DNA from: Mesorhizobium sp. M2D.F.Ca.ET.226.01.1.1
GTDB lineage: Bacteria; Pseudomonadota; Alphaproteobacteria; Rhizobiales; Rhizobiaceae
Assembly: GCF_004022705.2 (NCBI RefSeq)
Contig: NZ_RZOY02000002.1
Location: 411,758-475,757 of the forward strand
Length of the DNA stretch: 64,000 nt
Direction of reading: 5' to 3'
Shown: piece by piece, positions 42,114 to 50,734 of the stretch
Numbering within the stretch: the first letter of the stretch is position 1
Layout: the number at the start of each line of letters is the position of its first letter
The notes under the pieces: generated by a model
Databases searched by the model: none
The model's input: the letters and a program-made list of their open reading frames with translations, nothing else
Told to the model about the DNA's origin: nothing
Position numbers and translations under genes: made by a program

Positions 42114-43580
42114 TTACTTGTCCGTGACGATCTTGACCTTGTCGCCGGCCGACACGCTCGCGCCCGGCGACATCGCGTTGAGCACTCGGAACAGATCGAG
42201 CTTGCGGTCGACGCCGACCATCTGGGCCGCGAGCGAGCCCATTGTCTGGCCGGCCTGAACGGTGACGACGCGGATGTGCAGCGGCTTCAGCGCCGCCTTC
42301 TCGGCCGGTGTGAGCACGCGGAAGGATGCGCTGACCGAACGCGCCACCGGATCGAGCGAGGTGCTAGCCGAAGGTGCGGCCGTCAGCAGCCGGTAAACCT
42401 GCCCGCCGGCGCGGATCACGGCGATGTCGAACTGCCAGCCCTGCGCGGTGGCGTGCGCCATCGCCGCATCGTTGCCGTTGATCGTGTCCTGCCGCACGCT
42501 GGCGTCTTCCAGGCCCGCCACCCAGCCGCTGCGGATATAATCGGTGAGCGAGACGGACTTGTCGATCGCCACGCCGTCGAAGCGGATGGCGATGTCGCCC
42601 GGCCCGGTCGCGGTCACGGCGGCGGCCGTGTTGTCGATGACGAAACCGTCCGGCACGGTGAAGGAGACACCGAGATTGGGGTGCATGAAGGTCTGGCCGC
42701 GCACATAACCTTCTTCCGGCGTGTCGCCGTAAAGCAGGCCGTCAATGCCGGCGAGGAAGGCATCGCGGTCACGCGTCCCGACGCCCGGGGGACCGAAATT
42801 GCGCGCGAGGCGCTGCGCCAATTCGATGCGCTGCGGCGTGTTGGGGTGCGTTGCCAGAAAGTCGAGACTGGCATCGGTGGCGCCGCTGACGGAGCGGAAA
42901 TCGGTATAGGCCGACATCGACTGCAGGAAGCGGCCGGCGGCATAGGGATCATAGCCCGCCTCGCCGATCGACTTGATGCCGATGGCGTCGGCCTGCAGTT
43001 CCTGGTTGCGCGAGAACTGCGCCAGCCTCAGCTTGCCGCGGATCAGCGCCGCCTTGGCGGTCGGGCTGTCGCCGAGCACGTCGGACACCACCTTGGTCGC
43101 CAGACCCTCTTCGGCCTCGAGCTGCTGCCGCTGCAGCCCGTGATTGGCGGTGACGTGGCCCATCTCATGCGCGATGACGGCGGCCAGCTCGGAGGAATCG
43201 TTGGCCAGCGCCAGCAGGCCGCGCGTCACATAGAGATAGCCGCCCGGCAGCGCGAAGGCGTTGACGTTGGGCGAGTTGAGGATGGTGATGCGATAGGTCT
43301 GGGTCGGGTTGGCCGACACCACCGTCAGATTGCCGACGACCTTTGCCACCATGCGTTCGAGCTTAGGGTCGGAATACTCGCCGCCATAGGTGGCCAGGAT
43401 GCGCGGATGCTGCGCCTTGGCCATTTCGGCGAGCTTGGCGTTGGCAACGACGTTGTCGACGGTGATCGGCTTATCGGAAGGCTGGAAGCCGTTCTCCTGC
43501 ACGTCCGGCGGCGTGAACATCTGGCAGCTCGCCAGCACGGCAACGCCTGCCAGCGCGAAAAATCGTGCAAGCGGCCTCAT
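42114..43580 (-). CDS. M48 metalloprotease lipoprotein with C-terminal LysM-like domain
   Basis: A 488-residue zinc protease. The N-terminus has a lipoprotein signal with lipobox LASC (Cys19). The zinc site is HEMGH (His138, Glu139, His142), and the third ligand is probably the Glu in NQELQADAIG. The C-terminal 50 residues (VQAGQTMGSLAAQMVG) look like a LysM-type peptidoglycan-binding module. Bacterial relatives (BepA/LoiP) guard outer-membrane protein assembly. Start at the ATG 43580, after AAGGTG; a GTG six bases upstream is less likely. It runs convergently with the caspase-like gene, 123 bases away. Confidence 0.9.
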   Translation of the reverse strand: MRPLARFFALAGVAVLASCQMFTPPDVQENGFQPSDKPITVDNVVANAKLAEMAKAQHPRILATYGGEYSDPKLERMVAKVVGNLTVVSANPTQTYRITILNSPNVNAFALPGGYLYVTRGLLALANDSSELAAVIAHEMGHVTANHGLQRQQLEAEEGLATKVVSDVLGDSPTAKAALIRGKLRLAQFSRNQELQADAIGIKSIGEAGYDPYAAGRFLQSMSAYTDFRSVSGATDASLDFLATHPNTPQRIELAQRLARNFGPPGVGTRDRDAFLAGIDGLLYGDTPEEGYVRGQTFMHPNLGVSFTVPDGFVIDNTAAAVTATGPGDIAIRFDGVAIDKSVSLTDYIRSGWVAGLEDASVRQDTINGNDAAMAHATAQGWQFDIAVIRAGGQVYRLLTAAPSASTSLDPVARSVSASFRVLTPAEKAALKPLHIRVVTVQAGQTMGSLAAQMVGVDRKLDLFRVLNAMSPGASVSAGDKVKIVTDK

Positions 43581-43733
43581 CCACACCTTTTCAGCGCCGG
43601 TCGACAGATCGGCTTCCTTTCGAAATCTTTCGGCAAATCACGGCCCCGCCGGACCAGCATGGCCGGACCTAGCCACACTCCCCCGGACAAGGCAAGCAAA
43701 CGCCGGATCACCCGCTACCGGTTTGGCCGCAAA

Positions 43734-44522
43734 TTATGTCCGCTTCCGGGCAATGTGTTGTGATCCGGCAACGGTGCCGCCTCGATCGCCGATATAGCGC
43801 CGGAACGCATCCGGTCCAGATCGATCGAAGAAGTCGTCGGCCGGTCCGATTGCCGCGATCGCGCCTTCGTCGAGAAATGCCACGTCCTGGCCGACGCGCC
43901 GCGCATCTTCGGGCTGATGCGTGACGAAGAGCACCGTCATTTTGCGCTCGGCATGGATGCCGGCGACGAGGTCGAGCATGTCGTCTCGCAGCGCCGGGCC
44001 CAGCGACGCGAAAGGCTCATCCAGCAGCAACACGGGCCGGTCGCGCAAAAGCACTCTCGCCAGCGCCACGCGTTGGCGCTCGCCGCCGGAAAGCTCGCGC
44101 GGCAGCCGTTTTTCCTTGCCGGCAAGCCCGACTCGCGCCAGCGCCTCCATGACCGCCGCTCGATCGGCATCGCCGAGCTTCAGCGACGGCGAGCGGCCAA
44201 GCCCGACATTGGCTTCGACCGGAAGATGCGCAAACAGGTTGTTTTCCTGGAACACCATCGACACCGGGCGCGCCGAAGGCGCCGCGCTGCCGACATCGGC
44301 CCCGCCGATCAGCACCTTGCCGGTATTCGGCGATTCGAAGCCGGCTATCAGGTTGAGCAGCGTCGACTTGCCGGAGCCGCTCGGCCCCATGATCGCGGTG
44401 ATCCTGCCGGCAGCGAATTCGGCATCGAAGCGGAAGGATGCCTCGCCATAGCTGAACGCGACGTCTTCGAGCGTGACGGCCAGCGCCTTCCCTGCCGCGA
44501 TGCCGTTGTCCCTCGGTGTCAT
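43734..44522 (-). CDS. thiQ: Thiamine ABC transporter ATP-binding protein
   Basis: A 262-residue ATPase for thiamine/TPP uptake. Walker A is GPSGSGKST, signature LSGGERQR and Walker [13 protein letters not shown]. Start at ATG 44522, which overlaps the thiP stop by ATGA; an upstream in-frame ATG would extend 51 bases into thiP. Last gene of thiB-thiP-thiQ, controlled by the TPP riboswitch at 47425-47514. Confidence 0.92.
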   Translation of the reverse strand: MTPRDNGIAAGKALAVTLEDVAFSYGEASFRFDAEFAAGRITAIMGPSGSGKSTLLNLIAGFESPNTGKVLIGGADVGSAAPSARPVSMVFQENNLFAHLPVEANVGLGRSPSLKLGDADRAAVMEALARVGLAGKEKRLPRELSGGERQRVALARVLLRDRPVLLLDEPFASLGPALRDDMLDLVAGIHAERKMTVLFVTHQPEDARRVGQDVAFLDEGAIAAIGPADDFFDRSGPDAFRRYIGDRGGTVAGSQHIARKRT

Positions 44523-46141
44523 GCCTTTGCTTCCCGCCCCAGCCAATCGGCGACGACGACCAGCATCAGGCAAACGAGGCCGAGCAGCAAGGCGAGGCCC
44601 GCCGCGTCGGCGGTCCGGTAGCTGCTCATCCGTGCGAGCAGAAGATAGGGCAAGGTCTGCACGGAATCGCTGCCGAACAGCGCGATCACGCCAAGATCGC
44701 CGAGCGACAGCGCCATGGCGAAGGCACAGCCGGTGGCCAGAGGCCGCCTGAGCGACGGCCAGTCGATCAGGCTGAGCCGGTTCCAGCCGGATATGCCAAG
44801 CGCCACGCAGAGCCGCTCGTGGCGCTCGCTCGCCGCGTCATAGGCCGGGCGGATGGCGCGGATGGCAAAGGGCATCGCCATCACCGCGTTGACGGCGACG
44901 ACCATGACCGGCGCGATGGCGAAGACGTCGGTGACGTCGCGCAACGCCAGGAACCAGCCGGCGCCAAGCACGATCGGCGGCACGACCAGCACGAAACCGG
45001 CGCCGGTGTCGGCTGCATGTTCGAGCAGGCCCATGGCGCCGCCTGCCCTGCGCCGCAGCGCCAGCGCGCGCCGCGCCGCGATCAGCGCCAGCGACAAGGC
45101 AACGCTGAGCAGCGCCGCGATGAAGGCGAGGCCTGCGCTGGTGAGCGTCGCGCGGCGCACCGCTTCCTCACCCGCCAATCGGCCGAGATCGGCCTTCAGA
45201 CCTGAAAACACCGTCGCCATCATCGGCCCGGCAACGAACAGCAGGGCAAGCGCGATGAGGCCGGCATTGATCGCGCTCTCCACCCGGCCCGCCGAAAGAT
45301 AGCGGCGCGGCGCCACCGGCAGATTGGCATCGCCGACCGTATTGGCGCCGATCCGTGTGAGCGCGACGACCACGACGAAGGTGAGCGCAATCTGCAGCAG
45401 CGTCAGCACCACAGCGCGGGCCGGGTCGAAGTCGAAGCGCAGCGCCTGGTAGATGGCGACCTCCAGCGTTGTCGCCGCCGGACCGCCGCCCAACGTCAGC
45501 ACGATGGTGAAGGACGTGATGCAGAGCATGAAGACCAGGCCGGCAACCCCCGGCAGGGCCGCGCGCAGCACCGGCCATTCGATCAACCGGAAGGCCGGCC
45601 GGGCGCCCATACCAAGCTGGCTCGCCAGCCGCCATTGGTCGGCGGGAATGGTGCCCAGAGCCTCGAGGAACAGGCGCGTGGCCAAAGGCAGGTTGAAGAA
45701 GACATGGGCGACAAGGATGCCGGACAGGCCATAGATACCGGGCCATTCTCCGCCACCAAGCCTGGCGAAGACGCCGGCAAAATAACCGGCCCGACCATAG
45801 AGCGCCAATATCCCGAGCGCCGCGACGATCGCCGGCAGTGCCAGCGGCACGGTGAACAATTGCAGGACCAGGCGGCGTCCCGGAAATTCCAGATGCCTCG
45901 ACAAGGCGCGCGCCACCAGCAGCGCCGGCGCGACCGATAGCAATGTCGACAGCAGCGCCTGCCAGAGCGTGAAGCGGGCGACACGGAGGAGGTAGCTGTC
46001 GAAGGCGGCGAGAGCGCCTGAGCGGTCGTGCGCACCTTCGAGGATGAGACCGGCAAAGGCGCCACCGATCAACGCCGCGACGGCCGCGAGCGCAATAATG
46101 CCGGCGGTTATACGGGAGTCAGAGTGCAACGTGGACTGCAC
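44519..46141 (-). CDS. thiP: Thiamine ABC transporter permease
   Basis: A 540-residue inner-membrane protein with two fused permease halves, about twelve hydrophobic segments, the usual ThiP length. EAA-type loops appear in each half ([18 protein letters not shown] and [18 protein letters not shown]). It overlaps thiQ by four bases. It is separated from thiB by 217 bases that contain a double-hairpin palindromic element (46183-46338). Confidence 0.93.
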   Translation of the reverse strand: MQSTLHSDSRITAGIIALAAVAALIGGAFAGLILEGAHDRSGALAAFDSYLLRVARFTLWQALLSTLLSVAPALLVARALSRHLEFPGRRLVLQLFTVPLALPAIVAALGILALYGRAGYFAGVFARLGGGEWPGIYGLSGILVAHVFFNLPLATRLFLEALGTIPADQWRLASQLGMGARPAFRLIEWPVLRAALPGVAGLVFMLCITSFTIVLTLGGGPAATTLEVAIYQALRFDFDPARAVVLTLLQIALTFVVVVALTRIGANTVGDANLPVAPRRYLSAGRVESAINAGLIALALLFVAGPMMATVFSGLKADLGRLAGEEAVRRATLTSAGLAFIAALLSVALSLALIAARRALALRRRAGGAMGLLEHAADTGAGFVLVVPPIVLGAGWFLALRDVTDVFAIAPVMVVAVNAVMAMPFAIRAIRPAYDAASERHERLCVALGISGWNRLSLIDWPSLRRPLATGCAFAMALSLGDLGVIALFGSDSVQTLPYLLLARMSSYRTADAAGLALLLGLVCLMLVVVADWLGREAKA

Positions 46142-46182
46142 GCTGCACCTTGGCGGAATTCAGCGAACGCCGCGTTCTTTCG

Positions 46183-46338
46183 CGCCCCCCTCTGTCCTGC
46201 CGGACATCTCCCCCTCTAGGGGGGAGATTGGCTTCAGCGCCCCGCTCCGTCCTGCAACGTTTGAGATTGGCGAAAGTCGGGATGACAGCCAATCTCCCCC
46301 CTAGAGGGGGAGATGTCCGGCAGGACAGAGAGGGGGGC
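46183..46338. repeat. Double-hairpin palindromic element inside the thi operon
   Basis: Copy of the element at 12972-13131: outer CCCCCCTCTGTCCTGCCGGA and its inverse, CATCTCCCCCTCTAGGGGGG hairpins and the spacer words CTGCAACG and TTGGCGAAAG. The outer arms are perfectly complementary over more than 40 bases. It separates thiB from thiPQ, where it may block decay or attenuate transcription. Confidence 0.88.
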
Positions 46339-46358
46339 CTTGGCGCAAGCATCGCAGC

Positions 46359-47369
46359 CTACTTGCTCATCACCGCCAGCCACTCATCCACCCAAGCCTT
46401 GCGGTTGGCCGCGACTTCCTCCGGGCTGAACAGCAAGGTCTTGGTCGGCTTCAGCAGTTTTTCGAAGGCCGGGTTGAGCGGCTTGTCGGTCTTGCCGGCC
46501 GGGAACATCCAGTTGGTTTCCGGGATGACGTCCTGGAATTTCGGCCCGGTCATGAAGGCGATGAATTTTTGCGCCAGCGGGTTCTTGGCGCCGGTCGTGG
46601 TGATACCGGCAACCTCGATCTGCAGGTACTCGCCTTCGTCGAACGACGCCGCCTGGTAGCGCTCGGTGTTCTCGGCCACCATGTGGTAGGCCGGCGAGGT
46701 GGTGTAGGACAGCACCATCGACGCCTCGCCCTTGGTGAACAGGCCATAGGCCTCGCTCCAGCCCGGCGTCACCGTCAGCACTTTCGGCTTGAGCTTGGCC
46801 CAGGCTTCCGGCGCCTTGTCGCCATAGACCGACTTCACCCAGAGCAGCAGGCCAAGGCCGGGCGTCGAGGTGCGCGGATCCTGGATGACGATCTTGTCGG
46901 TGCCGGCGCCCTCGACCAGCTCCTTCAGGCTCTTCGGCGGCGTCTTCAGCTTTTCGGTATCGTAGACGACGGCGAAATAGCCATAGTCGAAGGGCACGAA
47001 AGTGTCGTCGCTCCAGCCGCCGGGCACATTGATGCCGGAGACTTCGCCATGCGGCGCGAACAGGCCGCTCGCCTTGGCATCGGCGGTCAGATTGGTGTCG
47101 AGGCCGAGCACGATGTCGGCCTTGGTTCCGGCGCCTTCCAGCTTGACGCGATTGAGCAATGCCACGCCATCGGCGACCGAGACGAATTCGAGGTCGCAGC
47201 CGCACTCGGCCTCGAATTCCTTCTTGACCGCCGGTCCGGGACCCCAATCGGCGGTGAAGCTCTCATAGGTATAAACGGTGAGCTTGTCCTTCGCGGCGGC
47301 GGGCGCAACGCCCGCCAGAAGCGAAACAAGACCGGTTGCGAGAACAAGCTTGGACCACATCGCGCGCAT
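46359..47369 (-). CDS. thiB: Thiamine ABC transporter substrate-binding protein
   Basis: A 336-residue periplasmic thiamine receptor with a signal peptide (residues 1-26). The mature start [19 protein letters not shown] is typical of ThiB/TbpA. It has two cysteines in ECGCDLEF near residue 57. AAGGAGG precedes the ATG at 47369. First gene of the riboswitch-controlled thiBPQ operon. Confidence 0.93.
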   Translation of the reverse strand: MRAMWSKLVLATGLVSLLAGVAPAAAKDKLTVYTYESFTADWGPGPAVKKEFEAECGCDLEFVSVADGVALLNRVKLEGAGTKADIVLGLDTNLTADAKASGLFAPHGEVSGINVPGGWSDDTFVPFDYGYFAVVYDTEKLKTPPKSLKELVEGAGTDKIVIQDPRTSTPGLGLLLWVKSVYGDKAPEAWAKLKPKVLTVTPGWSEAYGLFTKGEASMVLSYTTSPAYHMVAENTERYQAASFDEGEYLQIEVAGITTTGAKNPLAQKFIAFMTGPKFQDVIPETNWMFPAGKTDKPLNPAFEKLLKPTKTLLFSPEEVAANRKAWVDEWLAVMSK

Positions 47370-47424
47370 CGGCGCCTCCTTCGTTCGAGTGACAAGGAAT
47401 TGAGGCGCCGGATGTTCCGAAACG

Positions 47425-47514
47425 TCTAATCCCTCCGCCGGTACAAACCGGATCAGGTTCAGCGGGTTGGCTTTTCGCCTCTCAGCCGGATAACGTCCGG
47501 CACCCCGTTAGAGC
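47425..47514 (-). ncRNA. TPP riboswitch (THI element)
   Basis: Read on the minus strand: GGGGTGCC near the 5' end, the conserved GGCTGAGAGG, CCAACCC, then TGAACCTGATC and GTACCGGCGGAGGGAT. These are the pyrimidine-sensor and pyrophosphate-sensor helices of the TPP aptamer in correct order. It lies 56 bases before thiB and should lower thiBPQ expression when TPP is abundant. Confidence 0.97.
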
Positions 47515-47652
47515 GCCTCGACAGATAGGCCCGGCCGAAGCGGCGCGCAAGCGGAAGTTTGCCGGGCAGCTAATGTTCGAGATGGCCTCGGAGGCGACGT
47601 GCGGGCCCTCCCGGCTTCCGTTTCACCTGGAGGGCTGGTAAGGGCGACGGCC

Positions 47653-48297
47653 ATGGGCACATTCACCATCCTGCTTGGCGGCGAACTTATTCGCACGCCC
47701 CGCCTTGAACGTCAGATCGAAGGCTCGCGCGTCATCGCCGCCGACGCCGGCATCGGCCATGCCCGCTTGCTCGGCCTGCTGCCGGAACTCTGGGTCGGCG
47801 ATTTCGATTCGGTGCCGGCGAACCTGCCGAAAGACCTGGCCGCTGTGCCGCGTAAAGTTTTTCCGGCCGAGAAGGACATGACCGATGGCGAGCTCGCCAT
47901 CGCGGAAGCGCTTCAGCGCGGCGCCACCAGCCTGGTGCTGGCCGGCGCCTTCGGCGGCAAGCGCGCCGACCACGCCTTCCTGCATCTGGCGCTGGCCGTG
48001 CGGCTGTCCGCGGCCGGCACGCACGTGCTTTTGACCAGCGGCGCGCAGGAGGGCGTTCCGGTGCTGCCCGGCAAAGCCAGCTTCGACTACGACAACGGCA
48101 CGCTGTTTTCGGTGCTCGGCTTCTCCGAGCTGTCCGGGCTGACGGTTACCGGCGCCAAATGGCCGCTCGACCGCGTCGAGGTGGCGTTCGGCTCCTCGCT
48201 CACTATATCAAACGAGGTCAAAGGGCGGCTCGGCATCGCGCTGGAGCGCGGCCGGGCCTTGCTACTGGCTCACCCCTACCCTCTTCCCGAAAGCTGA
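47653..48297 (+). CDS. thiN: Thiamine pyrophosphokinase
   Basis: Converts thiamine plus ATP to TPP, 214 residues. It has the N-terminal VIAADAGI motif, the metal-binding VGDFDSV (residues 48-54 region), KDMTDGELAI and GKRADHAFLHL motifs, and a beta-rich C-terminal domain. ATG 47653 is preferred because AAGGG lies upstream; an in-frame start at 47599 adds residues without family match. It is divergent from the thiamine importer, so the importer delivers its substrate and the product switches off the importer. Confidence 0.9.
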   Translation: MGTFTILLGGELIRTPRLERQIEGSRVIAADAGIGHARLLGLLPELWVGDFDSVPANLPKDLAAVPRKVFPAEKDMTDGELAIAEALQRGATSLVLAGAFGGKRADHAFLHLALAVRLSAAGTHVLLTSGAQEGVPVLPGKASFDYDNGTLFSVLGFSELSGLTVTGAKWPLDRVEVAFGSSLTISNEVKGRLGIALERGRALLLAHPYPLPES

Positions 48298-48307
48298 CAT
48301 TCCAGAC

Positions 48308-50122
48308 ATGGCGCCGCCACTGCTCAACCTCGACGGCATTAAGCTGACCTTCGGCGGCACTCCGCTGCTCGATGGCGCAGCACTCAGCGCGTCCGCCGGC
48401 GAGAAGATCGCGCTGGTCGGCCGCAACGGCTCCGGCAAGTCCACCCTGCTCAAGATTGCCGCCGGTATGATCGAGCCGCAGGACGGCGAGGTGTTCCGCC
48501 AACCTTCGGCCACGGTCCGCTACCTGCCGCAGATGCCGGATATGGACGGCTTCGCCGACGTGCGCGCCTATGTCGAAGCCGGTCTCGGCCCGGCCGACGA
48601 TCCGCATCGCGCCACCTATCTGATGGAGCATCTCGGCCTCACCGGCGAGGAGCGGCCGAACGACTTGTCCGGCGGCGAGGCGCGCCGCGCCGCCCTCGCC
48701 CGCGTCATGGCCCCGGAACCCGATATCCTTCTGCTCGACGAGCCGACCAACCATCTCGATCTTTCGGTGATCGAGTGGCTGGAAGAAGAACTTGCCCGCA
48801 CCTCCTCCGCCGTGATCCTGATTTCGCACGACCGCCGCTTTCTCGAGCGCGTAACCCGCGCCACCGTCTGGCTCGACCGCGGCCAGACGCGGCGGCTGGA
48901 CAGGGGCTTTGCCCATTTCGAGGAATGGCGCGACCAGGTGCTGGAAGAAGAAGAGCGCGAGCAGCACAAGCTCGGCCGCCAGATCGTGCGCGAGGAGCAT
49001 TGGCTACGCTATGGCGTGACCGCCAGGCGCAAGCGCAACATGCGCCGCCTCGGCGAATTGCAGACGATGCGCCAGCGCTTCCGCAGCCATCGCGGCGCCG
49101 AAGGCACGGCAACCATGGTGGCGAGCGATGCGGCCGAATCCGGCAAGCTGGTGATCGAGGCCAAAGGCATCGACAAGAGTTTTGGCGACTTGACTGTGGT
49201 CAAGGGTTTTTCGACCCGCATCCAGCGCGGCGACCGCGTCGGCCTGGTCGGGCCGAACGGTGCCGGCAAGACGACATTGCTGAAGATGCTGACCAGGGAG
49301 CTCCCGCCGGATGCCGGCACCGTGCGCCTCGGCGTCAACCTCGAGATCGCGACGCTCGACCAGAAGCGCGAGGCCGTCGACCCTGCAGAGACACTGGCGC
49401 ATTACCTGACCGACGGCCGCGGCGAGAACCTGCTCGTCAATGGCGAGCAGCGCCACGTCGTCTCCTATATGAAGGATTTCCTGTTGAAGCCGGAGCAGGC
49501 GCGCACGCCGGTGCGCGAGCTTTCCGGCGGCGAACGGGCGCGGCTGCTGCTGGCCCGCGTGCTGGCGCGGCCGGCGAACCTTCTGGTGCTCGACGAGCCG
49601 ACCAACGATCTCGACATGGAAACGCTGGAGTTGCTGCAGGAACTGGTCGCTGGCTTTGCCGGAACCGTGATCCTGGTCAGCCACGACCGCGATTTCCTCG
49701 ACCGCACCGTCACCAGCGTGATCGCGCCGGACGGCGGTGGGCGCTGGATTGAATACGCCGGCGGCTACTCCGACATGCTGGCGCAGCGTGGCGGCTCGAA
49801 GCTGGAGGATCGCAAGGCAAGGTCGAAAGCCGAGACCGTCGATGCTTCGCCGAAACCCGAACAAACCGCGCCGAAGGGGCCCGCGAAAAAGCTCTCCTTC
49901 AAGCAGAAATTCGCGTTGGATTCGCTGCCGAAGAAGATTGAGGCTGTGACGGCCTCGATCGCCAGGCTTGAGAACAACATCGCCGACCCCGCCTTCTACG
50001 AGCGCGACCCGGTCTCGTTCCAGAAAACCATCGCCGCGCTCGACAAGGAGCGCACCACGCTCGCCGCGCTCGAGGAAGAGTGGCTGGAGCTGGAGATGCT
50101 AAGGGAGGAGATGGAGGGGTAA
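48308..50122 (+). CDS. ABC-F ATPase (Uup-like)
   Basis: A 604-residue cytosolic protein with two ABC domains and no membrane segments. The first has Walker A GRNGSGKST, signature LSGGEARR and DEPTNHLD. The second has GPNGAGKTT, LSGGERAR and DEPTNDLD. The linker (about 240-280) is Arg-rich, and the C-terminus (about 525-600) is a coiled coil, the Uup feature. Such proteins bind the ribosomal E site or branched DNA. It starts 11 bases after thiN, perhaps co-transcribed. Confidence 0.92.
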   Translation: MAPPLLNLDGIKLTFGGTPLLDGAALSASAGEKIALVGRNGSGKSTLLKIAAGMIEPQDGEVFRQPSATVRYLPQMPDMDGFADVRAYVEAGLGPADDPHRATYLMEHLGLTGEERPNDLSGGEARRAALARVMAPEPDILLLDEPTNHLDLSVIEWLEEELARTSSAVILISHDRRFLERVTRATVWLDRGQTRRLDRGFAHFEEWRDQVLEEEEREQHKLGRQIVREEHWLRYGVTARRKRNMRRLGELQTMRQRFRSHRGAEGTATMVASDAAESGKLVIEAKGIDKSFGDLTVVKGFSTRIQRGDRVGLVGPNGAGKTTLLKMLTRELPPDAGTVRLGVNLEIATLDQKREAVDPAETLAHYLTDGRGENLLVNGEQRHVVSYMKDFLLKPEQARTPVRELSGGERARLLLARVLARPANLLVLDEPTNDLDMETLELLQELVAGFAGTVILVSHDRDFLDRTVTSVIAPDGGGRWIEYAGGYSDMLAQRGGSKLEDRKARSKAETVDASPKPEQTAPKGPAKKLSFKQKFALDSLPKKIEAVTASIARLENNIADPAFYERDPVSFQKTIAALDKERTTLAALEEEWLELEMLREEMEG

Positions 50123-50178
50123 ATTGGCTTGCTTGCACTCAGACATGCGCTTATTTTATGCGCATAAAGAGGTAGGCT

Positions 50179-50421
50179 ATGCTTCAATCAACTGCAAAAC
50201 CACAACGCAAGTCGGTCAACACCTCGATTGATTCCAGATTGATCGAGGAGGCCAAGACGCTGGGCATCAATATGTCTCGTGCCGCCGAGCAAGGGATCGC
50301 CAAGGCAATTTCTGCCGAGAAGACGCGTCGCTGGCAGGAGGAGAACAAGGAAGCGCTCGAAAGCTCCAACGAATACGTCAGGCGCAACGGTCTGCCCTTA
50401 GCCAAGTACCGGCTGTTTTGA
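50179..50421 (+). CDS. ccdA: CcdA-type antitoxin
   Basis: An 80-residue protein. The N-terminal ribbon-helix-helix segment (SVNTSIDSRLIEEAKTLGIN then MSRAAEQGI) binds the promoter and the C-terminal tail (ENKEALESSNEYVRRNGLPL) should wrap the toxin, with NEYV-x2-GLPL as in CcdA. It starts 56 bases after the ABC-F gene, and its stop TGA overlaps the ATG of ccdB by one base. The upstream sequence TTATTTTATGCGCATAAAG is AT-rich and could hold the autoregulated promoter. Confidence 0.9.
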   Translation: MLQSTAKPQRKSVNTSIDSRLIEEAKTLGINMSRAAEQGIAKAISAEKTRRWQEENKEALESSNEYVRRNGLPLAKYRLF

Positions 50422-50720
50422 TGGCCCGCTATGATTTCTATCGGAGCGCAGCAAGCGACGGCTATCTCCTTGACATCCAGTCCGACATACTGGAGCACCT
50501 CGATACCAACGTCGTCGTTCCGCTTCTGCCGCCCAACATCGCGCCATTGCCTGCGCGCAGGCTGAACCCGATCTTCAGGATCGACGGCAAAGACCATGTG
50601 ATGGTCACTCAGTTCATTTCCGCTGTAACGGCTTCGGAACTCCGGGCGGCAGAAGGAAACCTTGCAAGACACCAGGACGAGATCGTCGCGGCGCTTGATA
50701 TGCTCTTTCAAGGATTTTAG
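50421..50720 (+). CDS. ccdB: CcdB-type toxin, altered C-terminus
   Basis: A 99-residue protein of the CcdB fold, whose F-plasmid member poisons gyrase. Recognisable parts are YLLDIQSDILEHLDTNVVVPL and ALDMLFQGF at the end. In F-plasmid CcdB the last three residues Trp-Gly-Ile are needed for toxicity; here they are Gln-Gly-Phe, so gyrase poisoning may be lost or changed. It overlaps ccdA by one base. A TTG three bases earlier is a less likely start. Chromosomal, without transposase or plasmid genes nearby. Confidence 0.87.
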   Translation: MARYDFYRSAASDGYLLDIQSDILEHLDTNVVVPLLPPNIAPLPARRLNPIFRIDGKDHVMVTQFISAVTASELRAAEGNLARHQDEIVAALDMLFQGF

Positions 50721-50734
50721 GACGTGCCTCTGGC

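Noticed and set aside
40062..43580. Caspase-like plus M48 genes as a defence island
   Set aside because: Both are exported proteins, convergent rather than co-transcribed, and no sensor, nucleotide cyclase, gasdermin or phage-defence partner is present.
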